From: Atopobiaceae bacterium
GTDB taxonomy: Bacteria > Actinomycetota > Coriobacteriia > Coriobacteriales > Atopobiaceae
DNA length: 6,896 nucleotides
Reading direction: 5' to 3'
Assembly (NCBI GenBank): GCA_015258485.1
Contig: JABZIF010000053.1
Coordinates: forward strand, 1 to 6,896
The notes under the pieces were generated by a model, which saw only the letters and a list, made by a program, of their open reading frames with translations, searched no databases and was not told the origin of the DNA. The position numbers and the translations under genes are program-made. Within the stretch, counting starts at the first letter, position 1. Each line of letters begins with the position of its first letter. Of the stretch, positions 6,222 through 6,896 are shown piece by piece.

Positions 6222-6662
6222 ATGGCTGGAATGTTTTCTACCAAGGGAATGTATGCGCTTCGTGCGATGGCCGATCTTGCTGTTCACGAAGGTTGGGTAT
6301 CACTTGGCGACGTCTCTGAACGCCAAAGCATTTCTCGCAAATACCTTGAGCAGGTTATTTCCCTCATGCACAAAGCAGGATACGTTGAGAGTCTTCGTGG
6401 AAAAGGCGGTGGGTATCGTCTCACACGCAGGCCCGAAGACTATACCTTAGGAGAAATTCTTCGTGCCGCAGAAGGAAATCTGGCACCTGTGAGCTGCTTA
6501 AACTGTACCAATACCTCACTTTGTCCGCAGATGGATACGTGCACAACCATCAACATCTGGCGAGACCTTGGACGCATGACTTCAAGTTTCTTGGATAGCA
6601 AAACGCTCGCAGATATTGCTCATAACGAAGGTAACATGCACATATCTCCTACGGAGAAGTAA
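6222..6662 (+). CDS. Rrf2-family transcriptional regulator, likely Fe-S sensing
   Basis: DNA-binding regulator of the IscR/NsrR/CymR family, 146 residues, the usual family size. The winged helix begins with MFSTKGMYALRAMADLA. The recognition segment is about residues 26-50 (LGDVSERQSISRKYLEQV), and the wing is RGKGGGYRL at 59-67. Cys92, Cys95, Cys101 and Cys107 follow, spaced C-X2-C-X5-C-X5-C. The last three match the C-X5-C-X5-C cluster-binding spacing of IscR and NsrR, so an Fe-S ligand is likely; Cys92 is extra. ATG 6222 is chosen because GGCGAG lies four bases upstream at 6212-6217; ATG 6231 would give the more canonical Rrf2 N-terminus and cannot be excluded. As the last gene of the SUF unit it probably controls the operon and hence itself. 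I do not assign iscR or sufR because the regulon is unknown. Confidence 0.9.
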   Translation: MAGMFSTKGMYALRAMADLAVHEGWVSLGDVSERQSISRKYLEQVISLMHKAGYVESLRGKGGGYRLTRRPEDYTLGEILRAAEGNLAPVSCLNCTNTSLCPQMDTCTTINIWRDLGRMTSSFLDSKTLADIAHNEGNMHISPTEK

Positions 6663-6710
6663 ACGCTTTGAGTGAAAGACCTTCTCGATAGGTTCACCTT
6701 GGCCAAAAAT

Positions 6711-6742
6711 AGAAACGGACCTGGAAATCCAGGTCCGTTTCT
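6711..6742. terminator. Hairpin terminator between convergent genes
   Basis: A perfect 14-bp stem, AGAAACGGACCTGG (6711-6724) with its exact complement at 6729-6742, closes an AAAT loop. On the minus strand it is followed by a clear U-tract (A-run at 6705-6709 on the plus strand), so it is a good intrinsic terminator for the aldolase-like gene. On the plus strand only TTT inside the stem arm is present, followed by CTCATAC, so termination of the suf operon there would depend mainly on stem strength. It lies 48 bases after the Rrf2 stop and 52 bases after the aldolase stop. Confidence 0.88.
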
Positions 6743-6794
6743 CATACAAAATGCCAATTAAACGTACGTTAAATCACGACGCTAATGTCTAGAA

Positions 6795-6896
6795 TTAATT
6801 CCAACCCTTACCGTCAGAGCCAAACTCGCGGATAAGCTCTTTAGTACGCTCAACAATTGCCTCACGACCAGGCTTCATGAGCTTACGAGGATCATA
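6795..6896 (-). CDS. Probable class II fructose-bisphosphate aldolase, C-terminal 33 residues (partial)
   Basis: The minus strand reads YDPRKLMKPGREAIVERT, then KELIREFGSDGKGWN and TAA. A D-P-R-K-x-x-x-P-x-R-E-A segment followed by about 15 residues ending in FGS-x-GK is the tail of many Gram-positive and related class II aldolases (Fba), which split fructose-1,6-bisphosphate in glycolysis. Only the tail is visible; the zinc ligands and active site lie beyond the window edge, so a related ketose-bisphosphate aldolase is possible. The gene converges on the suf operon and ends at the shared terminator. Confidence 0.7.
   Translation of the reverse strand, partial: YDPRKLMKPGREAIVERTKELIREFGSDGKGWN

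Noticed and set aside
1..6896. Mobile elements, tRNA or rRNA genes, CRISPR arrays
   Set aside because: No transposase or integrase reading frames, no terminal repeats, no spaced direct repeats and no tRNA-like cloverleaf were found.

Overview
The window carries one complete iron-sulfur cluster assembly (SUF) operon on the plus strand. It is flanked by the ends of two housekeeping genes on the minus strand. From left to right: the first 229 codons of hisS (histidyl-tRNA synthetase, minus); a 314-base divergent intergenic region; sufC, sufB, sufD, sufS, sufU and a small Rrf2-family regulator gene (all plus); a strong hairpin terminator; and the last 33 codons of a gene that looks like a class II fructose-bisphosphate aldolase (minus, converging).

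The SUF genes form one transcription unit. sufC-sufB, sufB-sufD and sufD-sufS each overlap by a single base (TAGTG, TAATG, TAATG). A 75-base gap containing an 11-bp hairpin precedes sufU, which has its own strong ribosome binding site, and only one base separates sufU from the Rrf2 gene. SufC (ATPase), SufB and SufD make the scaffold on which clusters are built. SufS takes sulfur from cysteine, and the zinc protein SufU accepts it from SufS. The Rrf2-type regulator keeps a cysteine cluster of the kind that binds Fe-S in IscR and NsrR, so it probably reports cluster status back to the operon. No sufA, sufE or sufT lies in the window.

The divergent region holds the most interesting non-coding signals. 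A sigma70-like promoter (TTGATT, 16 bases, TAGTAT) is overlaid by a 26-bp imperfect palindrome with 11 of 13 pairs matched, which is a natural operator position for the Rrf2 protein. The inferred transcript then has a leader of about 160 bases with several inverted repeats, some of which exclude each other.

Organism: a bacterium of moderate GC, somewhat below 50% by eye. SufU rather than SufE, the actinobacterial or Gram-positive style of SufB (SCQSL...GHEAT), strong AAGGAGG-type ribosome binding sites, and a regulator at the 3' end of a C-B-D-S-U order all suggest a Gram-positive lineage. My best guess is an Atopobium- or Lancefieldella-like member of the Coriobacteriia, but this is inference. 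The SUF system is well known and I see no wholly undescribed system here. The new information, if any, lies in the regulation (operator, leader, regulator) and in lineage-specific insertions in SufD and SufU.
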